DNA of 64,000 nucleotides, from contig OZ243980.1 of NCBI GenBank assembly GCA_965214875.1, positions 186,001 to 250,000 on the forward strand, in the 5' to 3' direction. The notes under the pieces were generated by a model. It had not been told where the DNA came from, made no database searches, and saw nothing but the letters and a program-made list of their open reading frames with translations. Source of the DNA: CBDAUN01 sp965214875 (GTDB lineage: Bacteria > Pseudomonadota > Gammaproteobacteria > Arenicellales > JAJDZL01). Below, one piece after another: positions 17,613-26,734 of the stretch. Numbering within the stretch: the stretch's first letter is position 1; each line of letters opens with the position of its first letter. Made by a program: the position numbers and the translations under genes.

Positions 17613-17999
17613 TCGTTGCGGATACGTCTGTTTGGATAGACTTCTTCAACGGTGCGAAGAACAGAGAAAGCGATTTGCTTGACTCTCTGTTGAACTCGCA
17701 ACCGATATTGATGGGGGATCTTATATTGGCGAAGTTGTTGCAGGAATTACGATATGACTGCGATTACTTGCTCGCGAGCAGAGAGCTTGCCTGCTTGCCG
17801 TTTGCTAATATGGTCGGTCGGGGGATAGCATTGAGTAGTGCGAGAAACTACCGGACTTTGCGTAAACGGGGAATTACGCCATCAAAGGCAATTGATGTAC
17901 TGATTGCTACATTTTTGCATTTGCAATCAGCACAAGCTGTTGCACCGAGATAAGGATTTCGATGCAATGATCGACATCATCGGGCTTGAAATGGTTTAG
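17609..17999 (+). pseudogene. vapC: VapC PIN-domain toxin, frameshifted near its C terminus
   Basis: The frame starts MIVADTSVWIDFF with PIN acidic residues Asp5, Glu46 and Asp96 (AIDVLIATF). After residue 108 it runs into VAPR and stops at 17953. The expected end, KLLHRDKDFDAMIDIIGLEMV, sits in another frame and finishes with TAG at 17997-17999. A one-base indel near 17930 therefore removes the final acidic cluster needed for magnesium binding. No homopolymer lies at the lesion, so a simple base-calling error is less likely. In VapC ribonucleases the last Asp contributes to the active site, so the truncated toxin is probably inactive. Confidence 0.82.
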
Positions 18000-18046
18000 T
18001 GCATTCACAAATTGCGCAACACCTAGACTGATCGAGCCGTTGCGTA

Positions 18047-18366
18047 TTGGAATTGCATTTGAAGCATGTCCGGTTGAACCATCACGCGCTGGTCATGGAC
18101 CGTTCCTACGAAGACGATGAAATCCGCCAGCTGGCCGCCAAGCCCGGCTTCGCGCCGGCGGCACCGAAGCGCAGACGGGCCGAGCCCAGGGACTGCGATA
18201 AGGTGATGTACATGCAACCGGCGCAACGAGACCGAGCGGCTGTTTTGCAGGCCCCGAAGGCTTCCGCAAGGTTTTCTCGCGCTTCGACAAACTCTATGTC
18301 ATGCAACTCAGTTTCGTTGTTTTCGCGCTGATCTTCGGTGCTCTACGTAGCGTTAACACGCCCTAA
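18047..18366 (+). pseudogene. IS5-family transposase 3' remnant
   Basis: Decayed C-terminal part of an IS5-like DDE transposase. ALVMDRSYEDDEIRQLA leads one frame. RRNETERLF, then EGFRKVFSRFDKLYVM and the hydrophobic tail, follow in others, ending at a TAA near 18366. RRNxxERLF holds the final catalytic Glu of the family. At least two frameshifts are needed to join the pieces. No matching left end was found. Confidence 0.75.
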
Positions 18367-18773
18367 TCGAAAGCTGTAAGCAAAACGAAACAGGCGAATC
18401 AACCACAACCTTCGAACAGAAACTCGAAACTTTCTCGCCAAGGCGCATTGGCGATACCATGCGCCGGAATAGCTTGACCTCCGACTGTCCACTCCAAGCC
18501 TGCATTCGACTCAATCAGATTTCCTCATGCGCCGGCTGCGGCGTGAAATACCTGACCTCTGCAAACGATTCCAGCAGGCATCGCTAGCAATACGCCCCGA
18601 GCGACCATCGCCCCCAGCACTCTATGACTTGTGCAGACATTTCAACGGAGACGACCGCCTACCATCGCTTTGCATACTCGAATGTTGTTCAATGCATTCA
18701 TTCAAGTGAAATGGCAACTTGAATCTGATATGCTTCTATTTTAGAAATACATACCTTTTTTCCTAAAATTTAA
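18367..18773. other. Intergenic stretch before the AbiE pair
   Basis: About 400 bases with no supportable reading frame. The last 60 bases are AT-rich and probably hold the promoter of the AbiEi-like gene. Confidence 0.45.
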
Positions 18774-19397
18774 ATGAATAATAAAAAGTTTTATAACATT
18801 GAAAATAAAATTATTTCTCGGATATATGGCCATGGTAGGGGTTGGGCATTTACCAAGACTGATTTTGTGGCTGAATTTAGCGAGGCGAATATTCATCAGG
18901 CACTCTCCAGCTTGACTAAGTCTGGCAAGATCCGCCGCGTCTATCGGGGAATCTACGACTATCCTCGCTATAGCAATCTTCTGGGAAGGCAATTGAGTCC
19001 CGACCTCGATCAGGTAGCGCATGCAGTGGCGCGTAAATTCAACTGGCGAATTCAGCCTACCGGTCATACAGCCTTAAACCTTCTGGGCCTCTCCACGCAG
19101 GTTCCAGGGCTTTGTATCTACCTCTCCGACGGCCCAAACCACAAATACAAAATAGGGAGCCATTTTCTGATCTTCAAGAAATCTGCTTTGAAGGATGTGG
19201 GTTTCAAATACAGGGAGAGTGGTCTGATAGTACAGTCCCTGAAAGCGCTGGGTCGAGAACATGTTGATCAGAAAGTAGTCGAAGGCATCCGCCGGAAACT
19301 GGAGCCGAAGATGTATGACCGCATCCTCAAGGATACTCGTTCGGCTACTGGCTGGATTTACGACTTGATCAAGCGCATCTGCACAGAGGCTGATTGA
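18774..19397 (+). CDS. abiEi: AbiEi-like type IV antitoxin (DUF6088 type)
   Basis: A 207-residue protein with an N-terminal winged-helix region (SSLTKSGKIRRVYRGIYDYPRY) and the AbiEi/DUF6088 core (GHTALNLLGLSTQVPGLCIYLSDGPNHKYKIG). In characterised AbiE systems it represses its promoter and neutralises the AbiEii nucleotidyltransferase without forming a stable complex. It overlaps the toxin gene by four bases (ATGA). The sequence is AT-richer than neighbouring core genes, consistent with transfer. The antitoxin frame is intact. Confidence 0.88.
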   Translation: MNNKKFYNIENKIISRIYGHGRGWAFTKTDFVAEFSEANIHQALSSLTKSGKIRRVYRGIYDYPRYSNLLGRQLSPDLDQVAHAVARKFNWRIQPTGHTALNLLGLSTQVPGLCIYLSDGPNHKYKIGSHFLIFKKSALKDVGFKYRESGLIVQSLKALGREHVDQKVVEGIRRKLEPKMYDRILKDTRSATGWIYDLIKRICTEAD

Positions 19398-20386
19398 TGG
19401 ACAAGGTCGCGCGACTTCCTGCGCAGGAACGTAGCGAACTTTTTGCGGAGACAGCAGCAAAAAAGGGCATCACGCCCGCAATTGCGGAAAAGGACTTTTG
19501 GGTAACCTGGGTATTGAACTGCCTGTTCAGTGCACCGAAGCTTAAGCATCTGCTGATTCTCAAAGGCGGCACTAGCTTGTCAAAGGTATATCACTTGATC
19601 GACCGTTTCTCGGAAGATATCGACCTGATCCTTGATTGGCGCGTTCTAGGCGGAGATCGCCTCTCAGCCGAACGTTCCAAAACCAAACAGGCTCAGTTGA
19701 ATGCGACGATCAATGATCGGGCACAAGATTACATCGGTGGAGAACTGCTGAGATTGGTTAAAACTGCCCTTGATAGCGTATGCGGCTGCGATGTGGGCAC
19801 GGACGACCCATTTGTGATTAATGTCAACTACCCTGCCGCCTTTCCTGACGACTATATCCGTTCACAAGTGCGACTGGAAATCGGCCCGCTGGCATCTTGG
19901 CTACCACATGAAGAGCGCAGCATCAGCTGTTATGCAGCAGCGCACTTTCCGAAGGTTTTCGAATAACAAGAATGTTCTGTAAAAGTTATCAATGCGGAGC
20001 GAACCTTTTGGGAAAAAGCCACGATTCTGCACCAAGAGGCTCATCGACCTAAAGGAAATGCACAACCGCTCCGATATTCTCGTCACTACTACGATTTGAC
20101 CAAGATGGCTCAATCACCGATTAGAAAACGTGCCTTGGCCTATCCAGACATGCTTGCTAGTGTAGTAGAGTTTAAACAGCGATTCTATCCTCGGGGTTGG
20201 GCCAGATACGATCTGGCAAAGCCGGGTACTATAGTGCTGGTACCAGAGGGACGTGTGCTGGCTGCTGTTAGGTCCGATTATCGCGTAATGGAGAAAATGA
20301 TCTTCGGCAAGGTGCCGGAATTCGAGGAAATCCTGACGATTCTCCAAGCACTGCAAGGGGAAATCAATACTCCGTTCGACAATTGA
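19394..20386 (+). pseudogene. abiEii: AbiEii nucleotidyltransferase toxin interrupted by an in-frame stop
   Basis: The first 190 residues carry the nucleotidyltransferase motif (LKGGTSLSKVYHLIDRFSEDIDL) near residues 55-77 and end at TAA 19964-19966. The same frame stays open and continues with the expected family sequence VINAERTFWEKATILHQEAHR and on to a stop at 20384-20386. The lesion is thus one nonsense codon in KVFE-stop-QECSVKVINAERTFWEK. The RTFWEK segment is conserved in AbiEii toxins, so the truncated product is likely inactive. Natural read-through cannot be excluded. Confidence 0.85.
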
Positions 20387-20505
20387 GCTAGTAGCAGAGC
20401 GAAGCATGTCCAGAGTCAAATACATGTAAGGTCTTCAGCCTATTCTATCGTATCGACATGATCGGGGACGAGATTTCACCGCGCCAAGGCAACCTGCGCC
20501 TCGAG

Positions 20506-20711
20506 GCTGCTCGACCGCCCGGTCCGCCAGGCGCTGTTCGACATCGGGCCGGTGCTGATCGACGGCGGCAGCGAGTCCGTGGCCGAGCTCGAAACCGCCT
20601 GCCGGCCGCATCAGGCACCCGGACAAACGGCACCCATGCAGGCGTATAACCGGAACTTCGACCAAAGTGCGCCGGCCGCCTGAAAAATCTCACATGTATT
20701 GAACCCGTACA
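20506..20711 (+). pseudogene. IS481-like element remnant (right end)
   Basis: An internally deleted IS481-like integrase: RQALFDIGPVLIDGGSE is joined directly to the C-terminal ACRPHQAPGQTAPMQAYNRNF and a stop at 20682. The right end reads TGTATTGAACCCGTACA up to 20711 and is the same sequence as the right end at 46412. No left end is recognisable. Confidence 0.75.
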
Positions 20712-21015
20712 ACCACCACCGATCTGGCGGATTTGCTGTATATTCTTCGTCCGGATGCTTCGTGACGGGTTGATTGTTCAACTGAATCTGCCCAGTCTGG
20801 CACCTCATGATGTTGCAAATAAACCCGGCATCCATTTCATAAAACTTGGATATGGAGCACAGCTCGGCATATCGCTCAAGATATTTCGTTGCCGATTACG
20901 CAATGACCACGACACAGATTTGAAGTCAAAATTGGTTTCAACATCCACTACGACCAAATCGGCCCACCGAAAAGCTGCGAGATCAATCGATCTTGACTCG
21001 AATCATCCGCCGGCA

Positions 21016-23292
21016 ATGCATGATCCGGTTTGCGGCATGGCGGTCGATGCCGACACCAGGCATCAGCATCAGCACGAAGGCAAACTCTATCGATTCTGCC
21101 GTGCCGAATGTCTCGAAAAATTCCGTGCGGATCCAGACAAATACCTCAATCCCAAGCCCGTAGAAGCTGACCTGGCCTCAGCAATGGTCGAATACATCTG
21201 CCCGATGCACCCGGAGGTTTCCAGTCTCGGGCCTGCAAGCTGCCCGGAGTGCGGCATGGCATTGGAACCTGCCGACGCATCCGCAAGCGACGAAGGCGCC
21301 CGCCTTGAAGCGGAGGATTTCAAAAAGCGACTGATCGGTGCCGTCGCTTTCGGTCTTCCAGTCGTGGTTCTAGCGATGGCGCCGCATCTCGGCTTTCCGC
21401 TTGACCGGCATCTGCCCAGCAATCTTTCCCAGTGGCTGCAACTACTGCTCTCCACGCCGGTAGTGCTGTGGTGCGGGCGGCCATTCCTTGAAAGAGGGTG
21501 GCAGTCGCTCAAAAGGCGCTCGCTGAACATGTTCACTTTGATCGCAATCGGTGTATGCAGCGCGTACCTGTTCAGCTTTGCCGCCGTGATTGCGCCCGAG
21601 CTGTTTCCTATTGATATCCGCGACACTCAAGGCCGCGCCGATGTGTACTTCGAAGCTGCCGTGGCGATCATCGCGCTTGTACTGGCAGGCCAGCTGATGG
21701 AACTTAGTGGTCGACGAAGCACTGCCGACGCCATCCGCGCGCTTGCGCAACTAATGCCAGACGAGGCGTGCGTGGTGTCCGGGCAAGGCGAGGAGCAAGT
21801 GCCGATTCATCGTGTTCGTGCGGGCGACAGGCTGCGGATACGTCCCGGAGAATCCATACCATTAGACGGCAAGGTGATCAGCGGCAACGCAAGTGTTGAC
21901 GAGTCGCTGCTTTCAGGCGAGTCCCTGCCGGTTGGAAAAAATAAAGGTGACAGCGTCTTAGCCGGCACGCGGATTGTCAACGGAAGTTTGATCGTTGCAG
22001 TCGAGCAAACCAAGTCGGAAACCCGCCTCGCTCACATCGTTCGCATGGCGGCGCAAGCTCAGCGAAGCCGCGCGCCCGTGCAGCGAATCGCCGATAGGGT
22101 CGCCAGCATATTCGTCCCAGTGGTAGTTGCGACCGCTATCGCTTCATTCATAATCTGGCTCACCGCCGATGCTTCGCTGTCATTCGCCTTTACCGCGTTC
22201 GTCACCGTCCTGATCATCGCTTGCCCCTGTGCGCTTGGACTTGCCACACCGCTTTCCATCGTAACCGCAGTTGGGCGTGGGGCTCGGTCAGGGATTCTAT
22301 TCAAGGATGCTGAGACTTTGGAACGAATGATCAAGATCGACACGATCGTTTTGGACAAGACGGGCACTTTGACAACCGGGGAACCGGTCGTTTCGAACAT
22401 CCTGACAAATGGCGATCATTCGCGCGAATCGCTCCTCGCCATGGCCGCAGCGGTCGAGCGTAGCAGCGAGCACCCCCTCGCGCATTCGATCTGCGCGCAC
22501 GCCGATGAGCTTGGGCTGCGCGTTGCGGATGCAGCCGACTTCAAAATGACGCCAGGGCGCGGAGTCGCTGGAATTGTCGATGGGCACGATGTATTGGTGG
22601 GCACAGAACAGTTCTTGGGCAGCGCCGACCTGCGGGTCGAAACATCAACCGCCGACATCGATTTGATGCGAAGGGAGGGAAAGACGGTTGTCTTTATCGC
22701 AATCGATCGCACTTGCGCCGGCTTGATCGCGGTCGCCGACCCGATCAAGCCCAATGCGAAGGCCGCGATCGAAGCCTTGCGCCGGTCCGGACTGAATGTC
22801 GTGATCGCATCTGGCGATGCGGAGGCGACGACCCGCCATGTCGCCCATCAGCTCGGCATCGCAACAATCCATGCCGAAGTGCTGCCCGACGAAAAAGCGC
22901 AAATCATCAGCGAGTTGCAAAAATCAGGCCGTATCGTCGCAATGGCTGGCGATGGCATCAACGATGCGCCGGCACTTGCTCAAGCGGATGCCGGCATTGC
23001 CATGAGCACCGGCTCTGCTCTCGCGCTCGACTGCGCCGGCGTTACCGCATTGTATGGCGATTTGAGCGCGATTGCCCGCGCGAGGCGAATTTCTGGCGCA
23101 ACGGTGCGCAACATTCGTCAGAATCTTGCTTTCGCCTTTATCTACAACATCGTTGGAGTCGCCATTGCGACCGGTCTGCTTTATCCGGTTTTCGGACTCG
23201 TCATGTCTCCGATGTTCGCCGCCGCTGCGATGAGCCTTTCATCGGTTTCGGTCATTGGCAATGCGCTTCGCCTAAAGCGCCTTAAACTGTAG
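21016..23292 (+). CDS. copA: Copper-transporting P1B-type ATPase with YHS and heavy-metal-binding domains
   Basis: A 758-residue inner-membrane cation pump. A YHS-like domain (MHDPVCGMAV...FCRAECLEKFRADPDKY) is followed by a Cys-rich metal-binding domain (YICPMHPEV...CPECGMALEP), then eight membrane helices. The metal-site CPC lies in ACPCALGLATP, the phosphorylation Asp in DKTGTLT, and the hinge in GDGINDAPAL. This layout is typical of copper or silver exporters. The frame is open from 20755, but the first 87 codons look non-coding and follow IS481 debris, so the ATG at 21016 is preferred. The exact ion is inferred. Confidence 0.9.
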   Translation: MHDPVCGMAVDADTRHQHQHEGKLYRFCRAECLEKFRADPDKYLNPKPVEADLASAMVEYICPMHPEVSSLGPASCPECGMALEPADASASDEGARLEAEDFKKRLIGAVAFGLPVVVLAMAPHLGFPLDRHLPSNLSQWLQLLLSTPVVLWCGRPFLERGWQSLKRRSLNMFTLIAIGVCSAYLFSFAAVIAPELFPIDIRDTQGRADVYFEAAVAIIALVLAGQLMELSGRRSTADAIRALAQLMPDEACVVSGQGEEQVPIHRVRAGDRLRIRPGESIPLDGKVISGNASVDESLLSGESLPVGKNKGDSVLAGTRIVNGSLIVAVEQTKSETRLAHIVRMAAQAQRSRAPVQRIADRVASIFVPVVVATAIASFIIWLTADASLSFAFTAFVTVLIIACPCALGLATPLSIVTAVGRGARSGILFKDAETLERMIKIDTIVLDKTGTLTTGEPVVSNILTNGDHSRESLLAMAAAVERSSEHPLAHSICAHADELGLRVADAADFKMTPGRGVAGIVDGHDVLVGTEQFLGSADLRVETSTADIDLMRREGKTVVFIAIDRTCAGLIAVADPIKPNAKAAIEALRRSGLNVVIASGDAEATTRHVAHQLGIATIHAEVLPDEKAQIISELQKSGRIVAMAGDGINDAPALAQADAGIAMSTGSALALDCAGVTALYGDLSAIARARRISGATVRNIRQNLAFAFIYNIVGVAIATGLLYPVFGLVMSPMFAAAAMSLSSVSVIGNALRLKRLKL

Positions 23293-23312
23293 ACCTCTAG
23301 TGCCGTCTGCTT

Positions 23313-24944
23313 TCAGCGATAGAACCGCGGCAAAGCCCCGAATATTCCGGCGCAGGCAACTGCCAAGCATAGCGATACAACTACATCGAAACCGGCAAGG
23401 TGCCACGACACGATGCCTAAGGCGCCCGCCACCAGGCCAACCACGCCGATAAACGCGCGCCGGTAAATCATCTCAACTCTACGCATGGTGACTTCTTCGC
23501 CATGCAGCGATCTTTGGCGGCTTTGGCGCTCATTGATGCTGATGGCAAACTCGTGAGCCAGTCGCGGCATCTCGTGCGCATGCGCATACCAATAGGGCAG
23601 CTCGTCTCGAAGACGCCGTGCGACTCCTTGGATGCTGTAGCGCTCGCTCGCCCAGCGTTCGACATGAGGACGAAGGTTCTGACTGAGCTTGAGCTCCGGG
23701 CAAAGCGACCGCACCTCGCCCTCAATGCTGCCGACGGTATGCTGCAGCACGAGCAACTGAGGCTGAATTCTGATTTCGAATTCGCTCATGATCTTAAACA
23801 GCCGACCGAGCACCCAGCCGATCGGGATATCCTCGATCGCCTTGCCGAAAATCGGCTCGCTAACCGCTCTGATCCTGACTTCCAGCGCCTCGATCGAAAC
23901 GTACTCCGGCGCCCAGCCGGAACGTAGCGCCGCTTCGGCTGCAGCCCGGTAATCGCGTTGCGTCAATCCGGTCAAAATGTCGGCAAGCAACTCACGGTCC
24001 GAATCGGTGATGGTTCCCATGATGCCGAAGTCTACGACTCGATATTGCCCATCGGTTCCGACAAATATGTTGCCTGGGTGAAAATCGCCATGGAAGTAGC
24101 CGTCGCGAAATACTTGCTTGCAAAAAAGCTCGACGATTCTTTCAGCTAGCCGGGCAAGATCGATGCCTGCAGCGCGCAACGCGTCAAGGTCGGAAAAGCG
24201 AATGCCTTCGACACGCTCCATGACCATGACTTTTGTCGAGGTATAGTCCCAATAGACTCTGGGCACATAGATGGTTTCATCATTTTCGAAGTTGGCGCGA
24301 AAGCGGCTCGAGTTGGCGGCCTCGATGACCAAGTCGAGGCTATCGTTCAAAGCGCGTTCGCCCGATCGGACCAGTTCCTGCATCCGGAACAGTTTCGCAT
24401 CAGGCCAAAGGCGCGTAATCAGCTTCGCGAGCATATGCAGCAGATCGATATCGCGGCGCACATCCTTTTCGACATTCGGGCGCAGCACCTTCACCACGAC
24501 ATCATCGCCGGATACCAATCGGGCTTTGTGAACCTGCGAGACTGAAGCCGAAGCGATGGCTACGGTGTCGAAATCGCTGAACACCGAATCCATCGGCTCT
24601 GTTAGAGATTGCTCAACGATCGCCCTCGCTTGTTCTCCAGAAAAAGGCGGCACCTGATCTTGAAGCAATTGCAATTCGCGAATGTATTCTTCAGGCAGAA
24701 AATCCGATCGCATCGACAGCAGCTGCCCGAACTTGACAAAGATCGGGCCGAGCAGATACAGCACTTCGCGCAAGCGTTGGCTAAGCGGCATTTGCGCAAT
24801 GGCAGGGGCAGGCCCCGGCAACAGGCTGATCAGCGGCCGAATCCAGCGGTTATAGGGCACCGTCTCGAGCAGTTCATCCATGCCGTATTTTCTGAGCACA
24901 CGCAATATTTCCCAGAATCTGCGCAATAGCATTAGCGACTTCAT
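23313..24944 (-). CDS. ubiB: Ubiquinone biosynthesis protein UbiB
   Basis: A 543-residue membrane-associated atypical kinase/ATPase needed for coenzyme Q biosynthesis. The UbiB-family KxGQ motif is in FVKFGQLLSMRSDFLPEEY. VVKVLRPNVEKDVRRDIDLL, GYFHGDFHPGNIFV and VVDFGIMG give the kinase-like core. The last 45 residues contain two hydrophobic segments that anchor it to the inner membrane. It follows ubiJ with a four-base overlap, as in the usual ubiE-ubiJ-ubiB operon. Confidence 0.95.
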   Translation of the reverse strand: MKSLMLLRRFWEILRVLRKYGMDELLETVPYNRWIRPLISLLPGPAPAIAQMPLSQRLREVLYLLGPIFVKFGQLLSMRSDFLPEEYIRELQLLQDQVPPFSGEQARAIVEQSLTEPMDSVFSDFDTVAIASASVSQVHKARLVSGDDVVVKVLRPNVEKDVRRDIDLLHMLAKLITRLWPDAKLFRMQELVRSGERALNDSLDLVIEAANSSRFRANFENDETIYVPRVYWDYTSTKVMVMERVEGIRFSDLDALRAAGIDLARLAERIVELFCKQVFRDGYFHGDFHPGNIFVGTDGQYRVVDFGIMGTITDSDRELLADILTGLTQRDYRAAAEAALRSGWAPEYVSIEALEVRIRAVSEPIFGKAIEDIPIGWVLGRLFKIMSEFEIRIQPQLLVLQHTVGSIEGEVRSLCPELKLSQNLRPHVERWASERYSIQGVARRLRDELPYWYAHAHEMPRLAHEFAISINERQSRQRSLHGEEVTMRRVEMIYRRAFIGVVGLVAGALGIVSWHLAGFDVVVSLCLAVACAGIFGALPRFYR

Positions 24945-25576
24945 GCTGCGCCCTCCTTGCCGAGACGCAAAACGCGCTGCTCAAGACGCTCGACATCAGC
25001 AGCAAGCGTGTCTACGTCATCCATGAACTGATCCACTCGTTGTCGGTGCGGCAACAGCGCAAGGCGATCTTTGAATGCGCCTGCAATCGTTGACCCTGGC
25101 GCGGCGCCCGCCGCTCGATCCCTAAGCCTCCGCACTGCCGTGCAAACAGTGCGTGCCGGAATGTCACCGATGCGCTGCGACAGCAGCTCTTCGTAGTCGA
25201 AGTCGAGACTTTGGTAGATCCGGTAGACGCGCTGGGCGCGCTTAAGGTCGCCAGTCATCCCAATGCCGTCGAATTCGAACGACCCCTGTGCCTGGCGAAG
25301 CGGCAAGGTCGCAAAGGTGGCAAATGATCCGCGAACAAGAATGTCCGGTTGCGCATCGGATGCACGAGTCACGCGGATACCGTCGGCAAGAATTTGCACC
25401 TCGATGGAAATGCCGAGGTCGGTGAATTCCAATCGGATGTCTGTCCGGTCTAGTGCTTGCAAGGCATCGCTAAAATCCTCGTCGGTTCGGCACATCGCAT
25501 TCACTGCTTGCTCAGCCGCTCGGCCGACAGCGTCGCACGCCGTCTGAAACAAAGGGGTTAGTACGGGTAGGTTCAT
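24941..25576 (-). CDS. ubiJ: Ubiquinone biosynthesis accessory factor UbiJ
   Basis: A 211-residue protein with an SCP2-like lipid-binding domain (about residues 20-120) and a C-terminal coiled coil (VDTLAADVERLEQRVLRLG). UbiJ organises the soluble Ubi complex and holds the polyprenyl intermediate. The ATG at 25576 (MNLPVLTPLF) is selected because it lies next to the ubiE stop. Sequence is poorly conserved in this family; identification leans on gene order and domain layout. Confidence 0.88.
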   Translation of the reverse strand: MNLPVLTPLFQTACDAVGRAAEQAVNAMCRTDEDFSDALQALDRTDIRLEFTDLGISIEVQILADGIRVTRASDAQPDILVRGSFATFATLPLRQAQGSFEFDGIGMTGDLKRAQRVYRIYQSLDFDYEELLSQRIGDIPARTVCTAVRRLRDRAAGAAPGSTIAGAFKDRLALLPHRQRVDQFMDDVDTLAADVERLEQRVLRLGKEGAA

Positions 25577-25577
25577 G

Positions 25578-26330
25578 CTAGATCTTGCGGCCGACATGAA
25601 GCGCAACAATGCCGCCAGACAGGTTGAAGTATTCAATCCGCTCGAATCCTGCGTCAGCCATCATGTCCGCCAATGTCTCTTGATCCGGATGGCGTCGTAT
25701 CGATTCCACGAGATATTGATAGCTCTCGCGATCTTTTGCGACTAGCTGCCCGAATCTGGGGATCAGCTTGAACGAATAGGCGTCGTAGAGGGCATTGAAG
25801 GATCGATTGACGGGCTTTGAGAACTCCAATATGACCAGCCGCCCACAGGGCCGCACCACGTTGTGCATCGACGCGAGAGCTTTGTCGATGCGAGTCACAT
25901 TGCGCAGCCCGAATGAAACCATGACGATATCAAAGCTATCGGCAGCGAATGCGAGCTGTTGCGCATCCGTCTGCACGCAAGCGACTTGCCCGAGGAAGCC
26001 CTGATCAATCAGCCGGTCTTGTCCTAGACGCAACATCGACTCATTGATATCGGACAGCACGATACGCCCTTTCGGACCGATTTTCTTTGCCAGCGCGAGG
26101 GTGATATCGCCGGTGCCGCCCGCCACATCCAAAATGGAACTATCCCTGCGCACGCCGCTGCAAGCGACAGCGAATCGTTTCCACATCCGATGCAGTCCGA
26201 ACGACATCAGATCGTTCATCAGGTCGTAGCGTGGCGCAACCGAGCTGAAGACTTCGTCGACGAGGGATTGCTTTTCACCTTCGGCAACCTCCCGGTAGCC
26301 GAAGTTCGCTGTATTGTTGCGAGGGTTCAA
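25578..26330 (-). CDS. ubiE: Ubiquinone/menaquinone C-methyltransferase UbiE
   Basis: A 250-residue SAM-dependent methyltransferase acting on the quinone ring. ANFGYREVAEGEKQ, YDLMNDLMSFGLHRMWKRF and the SAM motif LDVAGGTGDIT are family hallmarks, and SFGLRNVT and RPCGRLVILEFSKP follow. The start is placed at a TTG at 26330 (reading NPRNNTANFGY), which gives the normal family length; no ATG fits. Frames further upstream lie inside the DUF971 gene. A weak TTG start may lower translation. Confidence 0.93.
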   Translation of the reverse strand: MNPRNNTANFGYREVAEGEKQSLVDEVFSSVAPRYDLMNDLMSFGLHRMWKRFAVACSGVRRDSSILDVAGGTGDITLALAKKIGPKGRIVLSDINESMLRLGQDRLIDQGFLGQVACVQTDAQQLAFAADSFDIVMVSFGLRNVTRIDKALASMHNVVRPCGRLVILEFSKPVNRSFNALYDAYSFKLIPRFGQLVAKDRESYQYLVESIRRHPDQETLADMMADAGFERIEYFNLSGGIVALHVGRKI

Positions 26331-26337
26331 AGCCGGA

Positions 26338-26712
26338 TTACTGCAGTGATTGCGATTTTCGCTGGTAGCCGGCCTGCTCGAGTCGCTTGAGATAGGCATT
26401 CCAGTATTTGTCTTGATTGAGGCCAAGCTCGTAGAGCAAATCCCAGGTGTAGATGCCGGTATCGTGACCATCGCTGAATCGCAGCACAACCGCGTAGTTG
26501 CCCACCGGCTCGATGGCGGTAATGTTTACCTGCTCCTTGCCGTACTGCAAAACTTCTTGACCGGGCCCATGTCCTTGAACCTCAGCTGACGGGGAATAGA
26601 CTCTGAGGTACTCGCAACCCAGGCTGTAGCGATTGCCGTCGCTGAATGCGATTTCCAGAAATCGCGATCGCTGGTGCAGTTTTATCTCGGTCGGTTTAGG
26701 CTTCACGTCCAT
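26338..26712 (-). CDS. DUF971 domain protein
   Basis: A 124-residue small cytoplasmic protein with the DUF971 fold (YSLGCEYLRVYSPSAEVQGHG, then NYAVVLRFSDGHDTGIYTWDLLYELG). The same fold forms the N-terminal part of gamma-butyrobetaine hydroxylases, where it binds zinc. Free-standing copies commonly sit next to ubiE in gammaproteobacteria, as here (7-base gap). Its role in that position is unknown. Confidence 0.9.
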   Translation of the reverse strand: MDVKPKPTEIKLHQRSRFLEIAFSDGNRYSLGCEYLRVYSPSAEVQGHGPGQEVLQYGKEQVNITAIEPVGNYAVVLRFSDGHDTGIYTWDLLYELGLNQDKYWNAYLKRLEQAGYQRKSQSLQ

Positions 26713-26734
26713 GGTTCAGGCAATTGGCTTGTGG

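Noticed and set aside
20755..21015. N-terminal extension of the copper ATPase
   Set aside because: The 87 codons show no domain and follow IS debris; MHDPVCGMAV at 21016 is the natural beginning of the YHS-like domain.
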